From positions 7,143,501-7,207,500 of the forward strand of contig NZ_BNED01000005.1 in the NCBI RefSeq assembly GCF_016755875.1: a stretch of DNA of 64,000 nt. Direction: 5' to 3'. Below the pieces are notes generated by a model. The model had not been told where the DNA came from. It searched no databases and worked only from the letters and a program-made list of their open reading frames with translations. Positions 7,798-17,415 of the stretch are shown one piece after another (position 1 is the first letter of the stretch; the number at the start of each line of letters is the position of its first letter). The translations under genes were made by a program, and so were the position numbers. This stretch comes from Streptomyces spororaveus (GTDB lineage: Bacteria; Actinomycetota; Actinomycetes; Streptomycetales; Streptomycetaceae).

Positions 7798-9870
7798 TCA
7801 GCTGCTGAAGACGCCGACCTCGTGGAGCGAGTACCCCCACTTGGTGCCGCGCTGGAGTCCCTGGACGCGGATGTAGCGGGCCGGGACCCCGGAGAAGCGG
7901 GCCGTGTCGAGGCCGCCGTCACTCGCGGTCGTGGACCACACGGTCTGCCAGTTGGTGTCGTCCGTGGAGACCTCGATGCGGTACGCCTTCCCGTACGCGG
8001 CCTCCCAGTCGAGGGTGACGCGTCCCACCCGGTTCGCGGACCCGAGGTCGATGTGCAGCCACTGGTTGTCGTTCCACTCGCTCGCCCAGCGGGAGCCCGA
8101 GTCCCCGTCCACGGCCCGGCCCGGTGAGTAGTTCACGAACGGGTTCCACCACTCCGAGCTCGACGCCGAGGCCGGGGAGCCCGTGGCGAGATTCACCGTG
8201 GACTTGTGCTTCTCGGAGTTCCCCCAGGTGGTCAGGTAGGACTCGGCGCCCTTGAAGAGGTCGTCCACCACGCCCTGGCCGCCGACGATGCGGATGTCCT
8301 CGATCCAGTCGGGGACCAGACCGTAGTGCGACGCCCCGTCGGTGTTGAGGTCCCACGTCCGCGAACCGGTGGTCTGCTTGTCGATGACGGACCCGCCGTC
8401 GGTACTGCGGAAGGGGTAGCGCACCGGGTTCGGGGTGTCCGCCCCGCGCGGTCCGGGCCAGCCGCCGACACCGTTCATGTCGGTGCCGTACCCGTAGCCG
8501 ACGTTGTACTTGTCGCGCAGCGCGTCCGTCCGCTTCGCCTCGGCGCTGAATCCCTCGGCGCCGCTCATGTACGAGGCGATGAAGCCGCCGAGCTTGTAGA
8601 CCCGCTCGGTCCAGTCCATGTCCATCCAGCTGTGCGAGGAGATCACACCGGGGTACGCCTCGGACTCCAGGATGTCGAAGGACCGGCCCGCGGCCTTCAC
8701 GCTCATGTGGTCGACCTCAAGCATCATCTTGCGCTTCATCATGCCGCGCACCGCGTACTCGCCGAGCTCCGTGAGTCCGCGCGTATTGCACTGGGCGTCG
8801 GAGGCGTAGGAGGGGACCGCCACCCCCGCGGGGAGTTTGCTCTGCACCGCCGGTGCGGCCGCCGCCAGGCCGATGGGGTTGTCGTGCTGCGGGCCGGTGC
8901 ACTTCTCCGTCTTCCAGAAAGTGCCGGTCGACAGGAACTGGCCGACGTTGATGGCCGTACCGAGGGCGCCCTCGTCGAAGCGGACACCGCACAGCGCGTT
9001 GTCGAACTTGTGGCACAGGAACATGCTGCGGACCCCGAGGCGGTACAGCTCGTCCAGGCCCCGGTCGATGTCCGCCTTGCTGCACTGGGCGATGTCCAGG
9101 ATCTGCTTGCAGCCGAAGGGCTCGGAGGTCTCGACCCCGAGGACCACGGCGAGCTTGCCCTGCTGGACGACGTCGCGGGCCTGCGCGGAGTCGGTGACGA
9201 TGCGGAACCAGCCCTTGCCGGGGCCGCCGTACATCTTGTCGATGTAGGCCTGCATGTCGTAGGTCTTCTGCGCTTCGAGGCGGATGGCGGTCATCTCGTC
9301 GCAGCTGCGGTCCTTGAAGAAGTAGACCGAGCAGATGACGCCGTTGGTGACGAGGTCGTTCACGAGCACGCGCTGACCGCCGCGCCAGGCCCGTTCGACC
9401 CAGGCGTAGTAGTTCTGCTGGTGGGTCAGCGAGTCGTGGGCGGGCCAGTCCTTGAAGGTCGGCCAGCCGTTCGGGTCGTGCTTGCCGTCACCGCCCTTGG
9501 TGATGAAGTCGAAGATCGCGAGGGTGCCGTCGGGGTAGTGCTCGGGGCAGTCCTTGAGCGCGTCGGCCACCCCGGCCTCGGAGAACGGCTTGCCGCAGAT
9601 GAGACGGCCGCCGAAGCCCTCGTTGGACATCAGATGGTCGTGCGCGTCGACGAAGCCCCGGACCCGCCCCTGGGCATCGGTCCCCTTGAAGGGCTCGCCG
9701 GTGACGTTGATGTCGGAGTCGGGTGCGGGCCGCGCGACCGGGTTCCACCAGCCGGGGTCGGCGGCGGAAGCGGGTACGGGGCCGAGCACCATGGCCACCA
9801 CGGCGAGGAGCAATGACAGGACCGCCAGGGGCCTACGCCTGTGGTGCGTGTGTCGGGAAATGGTCATCAC
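7798..9870 (-). CDS. Secreted HDH-motif hydrolase-like protein with C-terminal F5/8 type C (discoidin) domain
   Basis: A 690-residue exported protein. The Sec signal peptide (basic HHRRR, hydrophobic core, ASAADP cleavage site near residue 37) is followed by a large domain opening with FVDAHDHLMSNEGFGG. The HxH-like DAHDH recalls metal-dependent amidohydrolase/M19-type barrels. Several cysteines suggest disulfides. The last ~130 residues (from about 560) form a galactose-binding, discoidin-type jelly roll: AVDGDSGSRWASEW, WLHIDLGSANRVGRVTLDWE, ARYIRVQG. It probably acts on or binds an extracellular glycan or peptide; the substrate is not visible. Start is GTG 9870 or the adjacent ATG 9867; no strong ribosome-binding site for either. 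Confidence 0.75.
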   Translation of the reverse strand: MMTISRHTHHRRRPLAVLSLLLAVVAMVLGPVPASAADPGWWNPVARPAPDSDINVTGEPFKGTDAQGRVRGFVDAHDHLMSNEGFGGRLICGKPFSEAGVADALKDCPEHYPDGTLAIFDFITKGGDGKHDPNGWPTFKDWPAHDSLTHQQNYYAWVERAWRGGQRVLVNDLVTNGVICSVYFFKDRSCDEMTAIRLEAQKTYDMQAYIDKMYGGPGKGWFRIVTDSAQARDVVQQGKLAVVLGVETSEPFGCKQILDIAQCSKADIDRGLDELYRLGVRSMFLCHKFDNALCGVRFDEGALGTAINVGQFLSTGTFWKTEKCTGPQHDNPIGLAAAAPAVQSKLPAGVAVPSYASDAQCNTRGLTELGEYAVRGMMKRKMMLEVDHMSVKAAGRSFDILESEAYPGVISSHSWMDMDWTERVYKLGGFIASYMSGAEGFSAEAKRTDALRDKYNVGYGYGTDMNGVGGWPGPRGADTPNPVRYPFRSTDGGSVIDKQTTGSRTWDLNTDGASHYGLVPDWIEDIRIVGGQGVVDDLFKGAESYLTTWGNSEKHKSTVNLATGSPASASSSEWWNPFVNYSPGRAVDGDSGSRWASEWNDNQWLHIDLGSANRVGRVTLDWEAAYGKAYRIEVSTDDTNWQTVWSTTASDGGLDTARFSGVPARYIRVQGLQRGTKWGYSLHEVGVFSS

Positions 9871-10047
9871 TCACGTCTTAAGGTCAGCCGGATGGCGTGG
9901 TCGGGGGGCCGGCCGTTCGGGGCATGACGGGTCACGGCCACAGGCGTGACTTGTCATGAACCACACAAACAGTGGGACGAGAATCCCGACTGCCGTCGAC
10001 GGAGTCAATAGTCCGGGACGGTTGACCTGATGTCTCGTCACATGAGT

Positions 10048-10081
10048 GGGCGGGGCGCGCCCCGTGGGGTGCGCCCCGCCC
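10048..10081 (-). terminator. Terminator hairpin after the serine hydrolase gene
   Basis: Inverted repeat GGGCGGGGCGC / GCGCCCCGCCC with a 12-nt loop, 18 bp past the stop of the gene that ends at 10099. Confidence 0.75.
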
Positions 10082-10098
10082 GGGACCGCGGAGTGACG

Positions 10099-11349
<1,251 letters not shown>

Positions 11350-11489
11350 CTACGCAAGATCATCGGGCGGATCGGCCGTCGGTATGAGCGGGAACGCGCC
11401 AATGAGGTACGGCAGTTCCGCCACCCGGGCGGGGTGCCCGGGTGCGCCGTACCCAGGCACCCGCCCGGGGCCCCCTCTAATCTGAAGGT

Positions 11490-12317
11490 GTGACCAGCAG
11501 TGATCTCGGAGACTTCCTGCGCGCCCGTCGCGCCCGCCTGCGGCCCGACGACGTGGGCCTGGCCTCCTACGGCCGCCGCCGCGTGGCGGGACTGCGCCGT
11601 GAGGAGGTCGCGGTCCTCGCCGGAATGAACAGCGACTACTACGCCCGGCTGGAGCAGGGGCGCGAACGCGGCCCTTCCCCGCAGATCCTCGACGCGATCA
11701 GCGGCGCCCTGCGCCTGGACGAAGCGGCACGCGCCCACCTCTTCCGGCTCGCCGGCACCGCGCCCGACGGTGACCGGCCGCAGCCGAGGGAGTCGGTCGG
11801 CGCCCCGCTGCGCCAGCTGCTGGACGGGTACACGAGCTGCCCGGCCTTCGTCCTGAACCCCGCCACCGACGTGCTGGCGGCCAACGCGATGGCCGACGCG
11901 CTGTTCTCCCCGTTCGCGCAGCGGGACAACCTCGCGCGCATGACGTTCCTCGCCCCCGCGGCCCGCCCGTTCTTCGTCCACTGGGACCGCGCGGCCGAGG
12001 CGGTGGTGGCCGGCCTGCGCCACGCGGCCGGCCTCGATCCGCACTACCCGCGGCTGCGCGCCCTGGTACGTGAACTCGGCGCGTCCAGCGCGGAGTTCAC
12101 GGCGCTGTGGACCGCTCACACGGTCCGCGGCAAGACCTTCGACAGCAAGGAACTCGACCACCCCGACATCGGACCGCTCTCGCTCGGCTTCCAGTCCTTC
12201 GCCGTGCTCGGGGCGCCGGGCCAGCAACTGGTGGTCTACCAGGCCGAACCGGGGAGCCCGAGTGCCCGGGGGCTCGCCCTGCTCGGCAGCCTGCACGCCA
12301 CCCGCCGGGCGTTCTGA
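11490..12317 (+). CDS. XRE-family regulator with MmyB-like C-terminal domain
   Basis: A 275-residue DNA-binding protein. Residues ~5-75 form the Cro/CI helix-turn-helix typical of this Streptomyces group (RVAGLRREEVAVLAGMNSDY, then YARLEQGRE). Residues ~100-270 match the MmyB ligand-binding domain (PAFVLNPATDVLAANAMADAL). Such proteins often control a neighbouring oxidoreductase or transporter gene; here the divergent neighbour is the DD-peptidase-like gene. No clear ribosome-binding site precedes GTG 11490, but TAATCT (11478-11483) ends 6 nt before it, so a leaderless transcript is possible. Confidence 0.85.
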   Translation: MTSSDLGDFLRARRARLRPDDVGLASYGRRRVAGLRREEVAVLAGMNSDYYARLEQGRERGPSPQILDAISGALRLDEAARAHLFRLAGTAPDGDRPQPRESVGAPLRQLLDGYTSCPAFVLNPATDVLAANAMADALFSPFAQRDNLARMTFLAPAARPFFVHWDRAAEAVVAGLRHAAGLDPHYPRLRALVRELGASSAEFTALWTAHTVRGKTFDSKELDHPDIGPLSLGFQSFAVLGAPGQQLVVYQAEPGSPSARGLALLGSLHATRRAF

Positions 12318-12363
12318 CCGCCTGACTCCACGGCCCCGCCCCGTGCCATGACCTCGCCGTACG

Positions 12364-13776
12364 TCATGACCGCCCGGCGGCCGGGACGCCCGCGGCGCCG
12401 AGCACGTACGCGCGGGACGCCCGGACCTCCTCGCGCAGGGCGGCGAGGTCCACGTCCAGGACCCGACCGTTCCATTTGCGGGGCGTGCCGCCCACGAGGA
12501 CGGCGCTGATGTTGCGGGCGTCCGAGCCGAGGACGACGGTTCCGATGGGATCGTTGAGGGGCATGTTGTTGAGGTCCTCGGCGCGGATGACCAGCAGGTC
12601 GGCCTTCTTCCCCGGAGTGAGGGAGCCGGTCACCGTGTGCAGGCCGTTGGTGCGGGCGCCCTGGAGGGTGGCGAAGTCCAGGACGTCACGGGTGGTGATG
12701 CGCACCGGCCGCCGGTCGCTGCCGTAGGCCGCGTGCACCGCGCGCATCCGCTGGACCGTGTGCAGGGCCCGCATCTGCGTGAACATGTCCCCGGCCAGGG
12801 CGACTTCGACGTCGATGCTCAGTCCCGGACGGATGCCGGCCGCCAGGGCCTCGTCGACGGCGGGTACCGCGGTCTCCAGTCCGATCTGCGCGTCCGAGGT
12901 CGGGGCCAGGGCCACGGTCGTGCCGCTCTCCCCGATCGCCCGCCACGCCGGCGGGGTCAGGCCGGTGGCGTGGATGAGGGTCAGGTCGGGGCCGAGCAGA
13001 CCGTCCGCCGCCCACCCCAGTACCGCGCGGGAGGAAGCGGCACCGAAGACGGCGTCCACGCTCACGCCGACCCCCAGGTCCCGGGCCACCCGGGCGAGTT
13101 CGCGGCCGTACGCGAGGGCGGGTCCGGCGATCTCCTCGGTGGCCAGCGCGGCCACGCGCAGGGTCAGCAGCTGGTCGTCGCTGCTGAACCAGCGTTCCCT
13201 GAGCCGGGTCAGGTCGCCGGGCCACTGCCCGTCCCAGTCCCCGAAGTGCGGCCCCATCGAGGCGTGCACGCCCCGGATGCCCGTGTCCAGCAGCGCCTGG
13301 ACGGCGGCGTCGGAGTGCTCGGGGGTGCGTGAGTTGTGGGAGAAGTCCAGCATGCAGGTGATGCCGCCGTCGATGGCGGACAGGGCGGCCAGGCGGGTGC
13401 CGGCGTACATGTCCTGCGGGCGGTAGACCGGCGCGTAGCCGGCCAGGGTGGACGCGATGTAGCCGCCGAGATCGTCCACGTCGGGCATGATCCTGCGCAG
13501 TTGCGTCTGCCAGGCGTGGCGGTGGGTGTCGACGAAGCCGGGCGTCAGGATCGTGTCGGTGGCGTCGACGACCACGGCGCCGTCCCGGTTCAGGCCGGGC
13601 CCGACCGCCGCGACGGTATCGCCGACGACCAGCAGGTCCGCGTGGTCGAGGACGCCGAGCTCCGGGTCCATCGTGACGATCGTGGCGCCGGTGAACACGA
13701 CGCGCCGTCCGGGATCGCCGGACCGGAGCCGGATCCGGTCGAGGACGGCGGCGTCGGTCGTGTCGTTGCGGGGCAT
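12364..13776 (-). CDS. Metal-dependent amidohydrolase (chlorohydrolase/deaminase-type)
   Basis: A 470-residue TIM-barrel hydrolase of the AtzA/TrzN/guanine-deaminase group. The N-terminal beta domain begins [31 protein letters not shown] holds the first HxH metal ligands. Further ligands follow in HASMGPH and LIHATGL. The C-terminal segment [16 protein letters not shown] closes the beta domain. Typical chemistry is hydrolysis of an aryl or heterocyclic C-N (or C-Cl) bond; the substrate is open, with aminopurines the usual guess. ATG 13776 (MPRNDTT) is preferred over an extension that would run into low-complexity sequence. The ribosome-binding site is weak. Confidence 0.85.
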   Translation of the reverse strand: MPRNDTTDAAVLDRIRLRSGDPGRRVVFTGATIVTMDPELGVLDHADLLVVGDTVAAVGPGLNRDGAVVVDATDTILTPGFVDTHRHAWQTQLRRIMPDVDDLGGYIASTLAGYAPVYRPQDMYAGTRLAALSAIDGGITCMLDFSHNSRTPEHSDAAVQALLDTGIRGVHASMGPHFGDWDGQWPGDLTRLRERWFSSDDQLLTLRVAALATEEIAGPALAYGRELARVARDLGVGVSVDAVFGAASSRAVLGWAADGLLGPDLTLIHATGLTPPAWRAIGESGTTVALAPTSDAQIGLETAVPAVDEALAAGIRPGLSIDVEVALAGDMFTQMRALHTVQRMRAVHAAYGSDRRPVRITTRDVLDFATLQGARTNGLHTVTGSLTPGKKADLLVIRAEDLNNMPLNDPIGTVVLGSDARNISAVLVGGTPRKWNGRVLDVDLAALREEVRASRAYVLGAAGVPAAGRS

Positions 13777-13982
13777 GCGGAGGTCCTGTCGCCGGAGGAG
13801 GTGGACCCCCAGCCTCGGCTCGCGGGGAGGCGGCAACCAGGCCGCCCTCTGCCCGGGTGCGGTACACCCATGCTCGGGGCGGGGCGGGGCGGTCCGCGCC
13901 GCCCACGCGGTGGGAGCGGGCTCGCGCCCGGCGCGGCGCGAGGCCGCCGATCGGGCGCCCACCTGCGACGACGGCCCTGAAA

Positions 13983-13988
13983 TATACT
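13983..13988 (+). promoter_or_regulatory. -10 element for a probably leaderless phnA transcript
   Basis: TATACT lies exactly 6 nt before GTG 13995, so transcription would begin at or next to the start codon. No clear -35 hexamer is seen at the expected distance. Leaderless mRNAs are common in Streptomyces. Confidence 0.5.
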
Positions 13989-13994
13989 GTGGGG

Positions 13995-14351
13995 GTGACT
14001 GAGAACCTCCTGCCTCCCTGCCCCGAGTGCGCGGGCGCGTACACCTACGAGATGGGAGCGCTCCTGGTCTGCCCCGAGTGCGGGCACGAGTGGCCGCTCG
14101 CCTCCGGTGAGCCGGCCGGCGCCTCCGAGGAGCGGGTGATCAAGGACGCGGTCGGCAATGTACTGGCCGACGGAGACACCGTGACGGTGGTCAAGGGCCT
14201 CAAGGTCAAGGGCAGCCCGTCCGGCATCAAGGCGGGTACGAAGGTGCGCAACATCCGCCTGGTGGAAGGCGTCGACGGCCATGACATCGACTGCAGGATC
14301 GAGGGGTTCGGTTCGATGCAGCTGAAGTCCAGCGTGGTCAGGAAGGTCTGA
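13995..14351 (+). CDS. phnA: PhnA/YjdM-family zinc-ribbon protein
   Basis: A 118-residue protein with an N-terminal zinc ribbon, [20 protein letters not shown] continuing CGHEW (two CPxC knuckles), then the PhnA beta-barrel domain ([20 protein letters not shown] and [20 protein letters not shown]). The family is often annotated as alkylphosphonate utilisation protein, but a direct enzymatic role is not established. GTG 13995 gives the family's normal N-terminus; an earlier in-frame start would add ~46 low-complexity residues. It is probably monocistronic, with a leaderless promoter before it and a hairpin terminator after it. Confidence 0.9.
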   Translation: MTENLLPPCPECAGAYTYEMGALLVCPECGHEWPLASGEPAGASEERVIKDAVGNVLADGDTVTVVKGLKVKGSPSGIKAGTKVRNIRLVEGVDGHDIDCRIEGFGSMQLKSSVVRKV

Positions 14352-14411
14352 CCCGACCTGGTCCGACCTGCTCCGTCCTGCCCCGGCCACCGGCCACCGG
14401 CCGGCGGAACG

Positions 14412-14452
14412 CGAAGGCGCCTGCCGGGCACGGTCCCGGTCAGGCGCCTTCG
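14412..14452. terminator. Terminator between phnA and the AfsA gene
   Basis: Perfect 12-bp arms CGAAGGCGCCTG / CAGGCGCCTTCG with a 17-nt loop. The two flanking genes converge, so it may serve both. Confidence 0.85.
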
Positions 14453-14557
14453 TCGTTCTGCCGCAGGGGTGGAGCGGATCCGGCGGACGGATCATGAGCC
14501 GGCGCGCTCATGGGCCGAGGGGATCGCCGAAGGCCTGCCCCGGCGGGCGTGCGCCGG

Positions 14558-15529
14558 TCAGCGCGTGGCGTACAGGTGGACGGGGACGGACGACACGGTG
14601 GCGATGGTCGCCGTGGCCGCGAAGGCGACCTCGCCGTCCTGGCGGGCGACGACGCGTACGGCATGACGGTCCGGCGCGGTCGACACCTCCGGGTTCGGGA
14701 GCGTCTCGATCCAGCAGGCCGAGGTCAGCTCCGCATAGCGGAAGAAACGAATCTCCATATCGGTCAGGACTCCCCGTCGGGGGAAGGCGGAACGGTAGGC
14801 GGCCTGGCGTACGGCTTCCAGCAGCAGCATGCCGGGGGCGTGGTCGACGGGGTGGTCGAAAAGGATCGGGTGGTTGACGTCGGCCCGGAGCTGGGCACGT
14901 CGCGTGGAGCTGGTGGGGGAGAGGACCACGTCGTGGAAGCGGTCGCGGCCCACGCGGCGGGGTGTCAGCGGCGGCGGAAGCGGGATGGTGCGGGCGGCGA
15001 CCTCGTCGAGGTCCCCGTTCCGGCCGCGCAGGCGCTGGTAGACGGCCTCCGGCTGGTTGGTGAAACCGGCTTCGGCGGTGCCGAGGAGTCGGCCGTCGCG
15101 GGTCGCGGTCACGTGCATGGTGAGACCCGCGAGTCTGCGTCCGCGGCGCGAGATGCCCGAGCAGCGGATGTGCAGCGAGATGTCGGCCGGGGTCGAACCG
15201 ACGGCGAGGGCGTCGGCGTTCGTCGAGTAGCTGAACGTGTCCCAGATCTGGCGGTGACCGAAGGGGACGTCGTACGCGACGTGACTGAGGAGCGGGATGG
15301 CCTGGCGGACCGATTCGGCGAGGAGCAGGGGGTCGTGGTGACCCTCGTCCGGTGTGTAGAAGCTGTGGGTGCGGGGCCATTGGGCGGTGACCACGTACTC
15401 GTCCGGTGCGACGGCGTGCCACCCGGTGAGCAGCACCTCCGAGTGTGCGCTCTTGTGTACGTACTCCCGCGGTAAGGCGCTGCTGAGCGCGGCGGCGGGT
15501 GCGGCGGAGTGATCAGTTGACACAGTCAT
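14558..15529 (-). CDS. scbA: Gamma-butyrolactone synthase, AfsA/ScbA family
   Basis: A 323-residue AfsA homologue. It condenses a beta-ketoacyl thioester with dihydroxyacetone phosphate, the committed step of GBL autoregulator synthesis. Two hotdog-type AfsA repeats are visible: residues ~20-150 (EYVHKSAHSEVLLTGW, LLAESVRQAIPLL) and ~190-320 (VNHPILFDHPVDHAPGMLLL, LLEAVRQAAY). Each contains the conserved Glu of the family's E-(A/S)-V-R-Q motif. ATG 15529 follows GGGGGG; an earlier ATG at 15556 lacks a ribosome-binding site. It is divergent from the receptor gene with an ARE-like operator between them, so it is probably repressed by its own receptor until the GBL accumulates. Confidence 0.93.
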   Translation of the reverse strand: MTVSTDHSAAPAAALSSALPREYVHKSAHSEVLLTGWHAVAPDEYVVTAQWPRTHSFYTPDEGHHDPLLLAESVRQAIPLLSHVAYDVPFGHRQIWDTFSYSTNADALAVGSTPADISLHIRCSGISRRGRRLAGLTMHVTATRDGRLLGTAEAGFTNQPEAVYQRLRGRNGDLDEVAARTIPLPPPLTPRRVGRDRFHDVVLSPTSSTRRAQLRADVNHPILFDHPVDHAPGMLLLEAVRQAAYRSAFPRRGVLTDMEIRFFRYAELTSACWIETLPNPEVSTAPDRHAVRVVARQDGEVAFAATATIATVSSVPVHLYATR

Positions 15530-15584
15530 GGTTGAGCCCCCCTGGACGTCGGACATGAGCTGGTGCTTGTTCGGCGCAGGTCCT

Positions 15585-15610
15585 AAAATAAAGGATGTTC
15601 GTTTTTTTTG
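15585..15610. promoter_or_regulatory. ARE-like GBL-receptor operator (site 1)
   Basis: The sequence runs AAAATAAAGGATG, TTCG, TTTTTTTTG. Its right half fits the autoregulatory-element right half (CG-TTT-TTT). It lies between the AfsA and ArpA-type genes and overlaps a TATTTT -10-like hexamer on the AfsA strand. It shares TTCGTTTTTTTT with the second site at 20158-20185. Confidence 0.72.
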
Positions 15611-15630
15611 TCGAGATTAGTTAGGTGCTC

Positions 15631-16356
15631 ATGTCAGAACGAAAGCAGCAACGCGCCCCGCAACTCAGGGCAGTTCAGACCAAAGCGGCCATCCTGCGTG
15701 CCGCGGCCGAGGTCTTCGACGAGTTCGGCTTCAGCGGAGCCAGCATCAGCAAGATCATGAAGCGGGCGGACGTCACTCAGGGCGGGATGTACTTCCACTT
15801 CAGCTCGAAGGAGGAGCTCGCCTACGCCGTCATGGTCGGCCAGGGCGACGGTCTGGAGTTCCCCGCGGGCGAGGACGGCCTGCAGCACCTGGTGGACATC
15901 ACGCTCTACCTCGCCGAGCAGCTCCGGCACAATCCGGTGCTCCGGGCGGGTGTCCGACTGGCCGTGGAACAGGGCGAGTTCGGGCTGCGCGACGACGTGG
16001 CCTACCAGGCCTGGGTCCTGGAGTTCCGCCAGCAGCTGCGCTTCGCCCGGGCCAAGGGCGAACTCCAGCCGGACGTCGACGACCACGAACTGGCCTGGGT
16101 GCTGGTCAGCTCCTTCACCGGGGCGCAGCTCTTCTCCCAGGCGTCCACCGGCCGGGCCGACCTACCGCAGCGGATCGCCTCCCTGTGGCGCTACCTGCTG
16201 CCCGCGGTGGCCGCCGACGACATCCGCGGCGGGCTGCGCCTGACGCTGCCGCCGAGCGAGATCGAGCCGGAGCAGACGCCGGAGCAGGCGCCGGCTCCGG
16301 AGCCGAAGCCGGAAGCGAAGGCGCGGCCGAAGTCGGCACCGGGGAAGCGGGCTTGA
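15631..16356 (+). CDS. scbR: Gamma-butyrolactone receptor, ArpA/ScbR-type TetR repressor
   Basis: A 241-residue TetR protein of the GBL receptor class. The N-terminus is QRAPQLRAVQTKAAILRAAA and the recognition region DVTQGGMYFHFSSKEELAYA is near-diagnostic. The all-helical ligand pocket follows, then a 35-residue Pro/Glu/Ala-rich tail (from about 205) that is unusual in length. ATG 15631 is preferred; a GTG lies 6 nt upstream. The stop overlaps the TTG start of the next gene (TTGA, 16353-16356). It should bind the ARE-like site upstream, repress the AfsA gene and itself, and release when the GBL binds. Confidence 0.92.
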   Translation: MSERKQQRAPQLRAVQTKAAILRAAAEVFDEFGFSGASISKIMKRADVTQGGMYFHFSSKEELAYAVMVGQGDGLEFPAGEDGLQHLVDITLYLAEQLRHNPVLRAGVRLAVEQGEFGLRDDVAYQAWVLEFRQQLRFARAKGELQPDVDDHELAWVLVSSFTGAQLFSQASTGRADLPQRIASLWRYLLPAVAADDIRGGLRLTLPPSEIEPEQTPEQAPAPEPKPEAKARPKSAPGKRA

Positions 16357-17309
16357 GCACCCGTCACGTAGTGGTCACCGGCGCGACGGGCTTCGTGGGG
16401 TCGGCGGTGCTGTGCCGACTGGCGGGGCAGGACCAGCGGGCCACGGTACGCGCGGTGTCCCGTACGCGGCCGCCGGCCGCATTACCGGGGGTGCGCTGGG
16501 TGGAAGCCGACCTGGCCGACGGGCCGTCCCTGCGCGGGGTGTGCGACGGCGCGGACGTCCTGCTGTCGCTGGCCTCCTACGTAGGACCGGACGCCGACCG
16601 GTGCACCGCGGTCAACGCCGCCGGAACCGCGGCCCTGGTGGCCGAGGCCCGGCGGGTCGGAGTGGGGCGGATCATCCACCTGTCCACCTGCGCGGTCTAC
16701 GGACCGGGCCCCCACCGTGGGCAGGACGTCGCCGAGTTGACGCCCGCCCCGGTGTCGGCGGCCAGCGGCAGCCGGCTGGCGGGGGAGGTGTCGGTGCTCG
16801 ACGCGGGGGGACTGGTCCTGCGTGCGGGGCTCGTACTGGGAAGGGGCGACCGGTGGGCCGTACCGGCACTCGTCGACGCCTTCCGGCGCGTACCGGCGGT
16901 GTGGGACGGGGGCGAGGGACGCGCCTCCTTCGTCGATGTCGACGACCTGGCACGGCTCATCGTGGCGCTCGCGCTCGGTGACGGCGCCGGGGCCGGTGTC
17001 ACGGGTGTTCTGCACGCCCACCACCCGGAGCCGGTGCGCAACCGGGACCTCATGGACGCCCTCGCCGAGCACCGGGTGCTGTCGGCGCGGCCCGCCGCCG
17101 ACTGGTCGTGGCGCAGGTGCCTGGACTCCCTGGCCGCGACGCCGGGGTGGGTGAGCGAGCGTCAGTTCACGCTGCTGGCCGGTGACCACTGGTACCGCGC
17201 CGACGCGGCATGGGAACTCGCCGGGATCGCGCCGGGTCCCGGCCCGCTGAGCCGGATCGGGCCGGCGGCGCGGTGGTACCGGGAGAGGGGCGGGGTCGCC
17301 CCGGGGTGA
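16353..17309 (+). CDS. NAD-dependent epimerase/dehydratase-family protein coupled to the GBL receptor gene
   Basis: A 318-residue extended SDR. VVVTGATGFVGSAVL is the Rossmann GxxGxxG. HLSTCAVYGPGP contains the catalytic-type Ser and the Tyr of a Y-x3-K-like site, although the Lys is not conserved in the usual position. The TTG start overlaps the receptor's stop and has GGGGAAGCGG upstream, so the gene is translationally coupled to it. Reductase/epimerase genes of this kind (JadW3-like) accompany afsA homologues and are thought to tailor the GBL. That role fits the context, but the substrate is inferred. A plain sugar epimerase serving the downstream pathway is the alternative. Confidence 0.75.
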   Translation: MSTRHVVVTGATGFVGSAVLCRLAGQDQRATVRAVSRTRPPAALPGVRWVEADLADGPSLRGVCDGADVLLSLASYVGPDADRCTAVNAAGTAALVAEARRVGVGRIIHLSTCAVYGPGPHRGQDVAELTPAPVSAASGSRLAGEVSVLDAGGLVLRAGLVLGRGDRWAVPALVDAFRRVPAVWDGGEGRASFVDVDDLARLIVALALGDGAGAGVTGVLHAHHPEPVRNRDLMDALAEHRVLSARPAADWSWRRCLDSLAATPGWVSERQFTLLAGDHWYRADAAWELAGIAPGPGPLSRIGPAARWYRERGGVAPG

Positions 17310-17415
17310 TGGCGATCTGCCAAAGCCTCAGCGGGATGGGGCGTGGGCGGGCTGTGCCGAGCCGGGCGGCGGGTAGCGTCCGAAGCACAGCCGGTCACCC
17401 CCTGAAGGAGTGGAA

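Noticed and set aside
4238..7840. 1200-codon open frame on the minus strand across metE
   Set aside because: It is the antisense shadow of metE caused by GC-rich third positions. Composition is Gly/Arg/Asp-rich without domains, and metE is certain.
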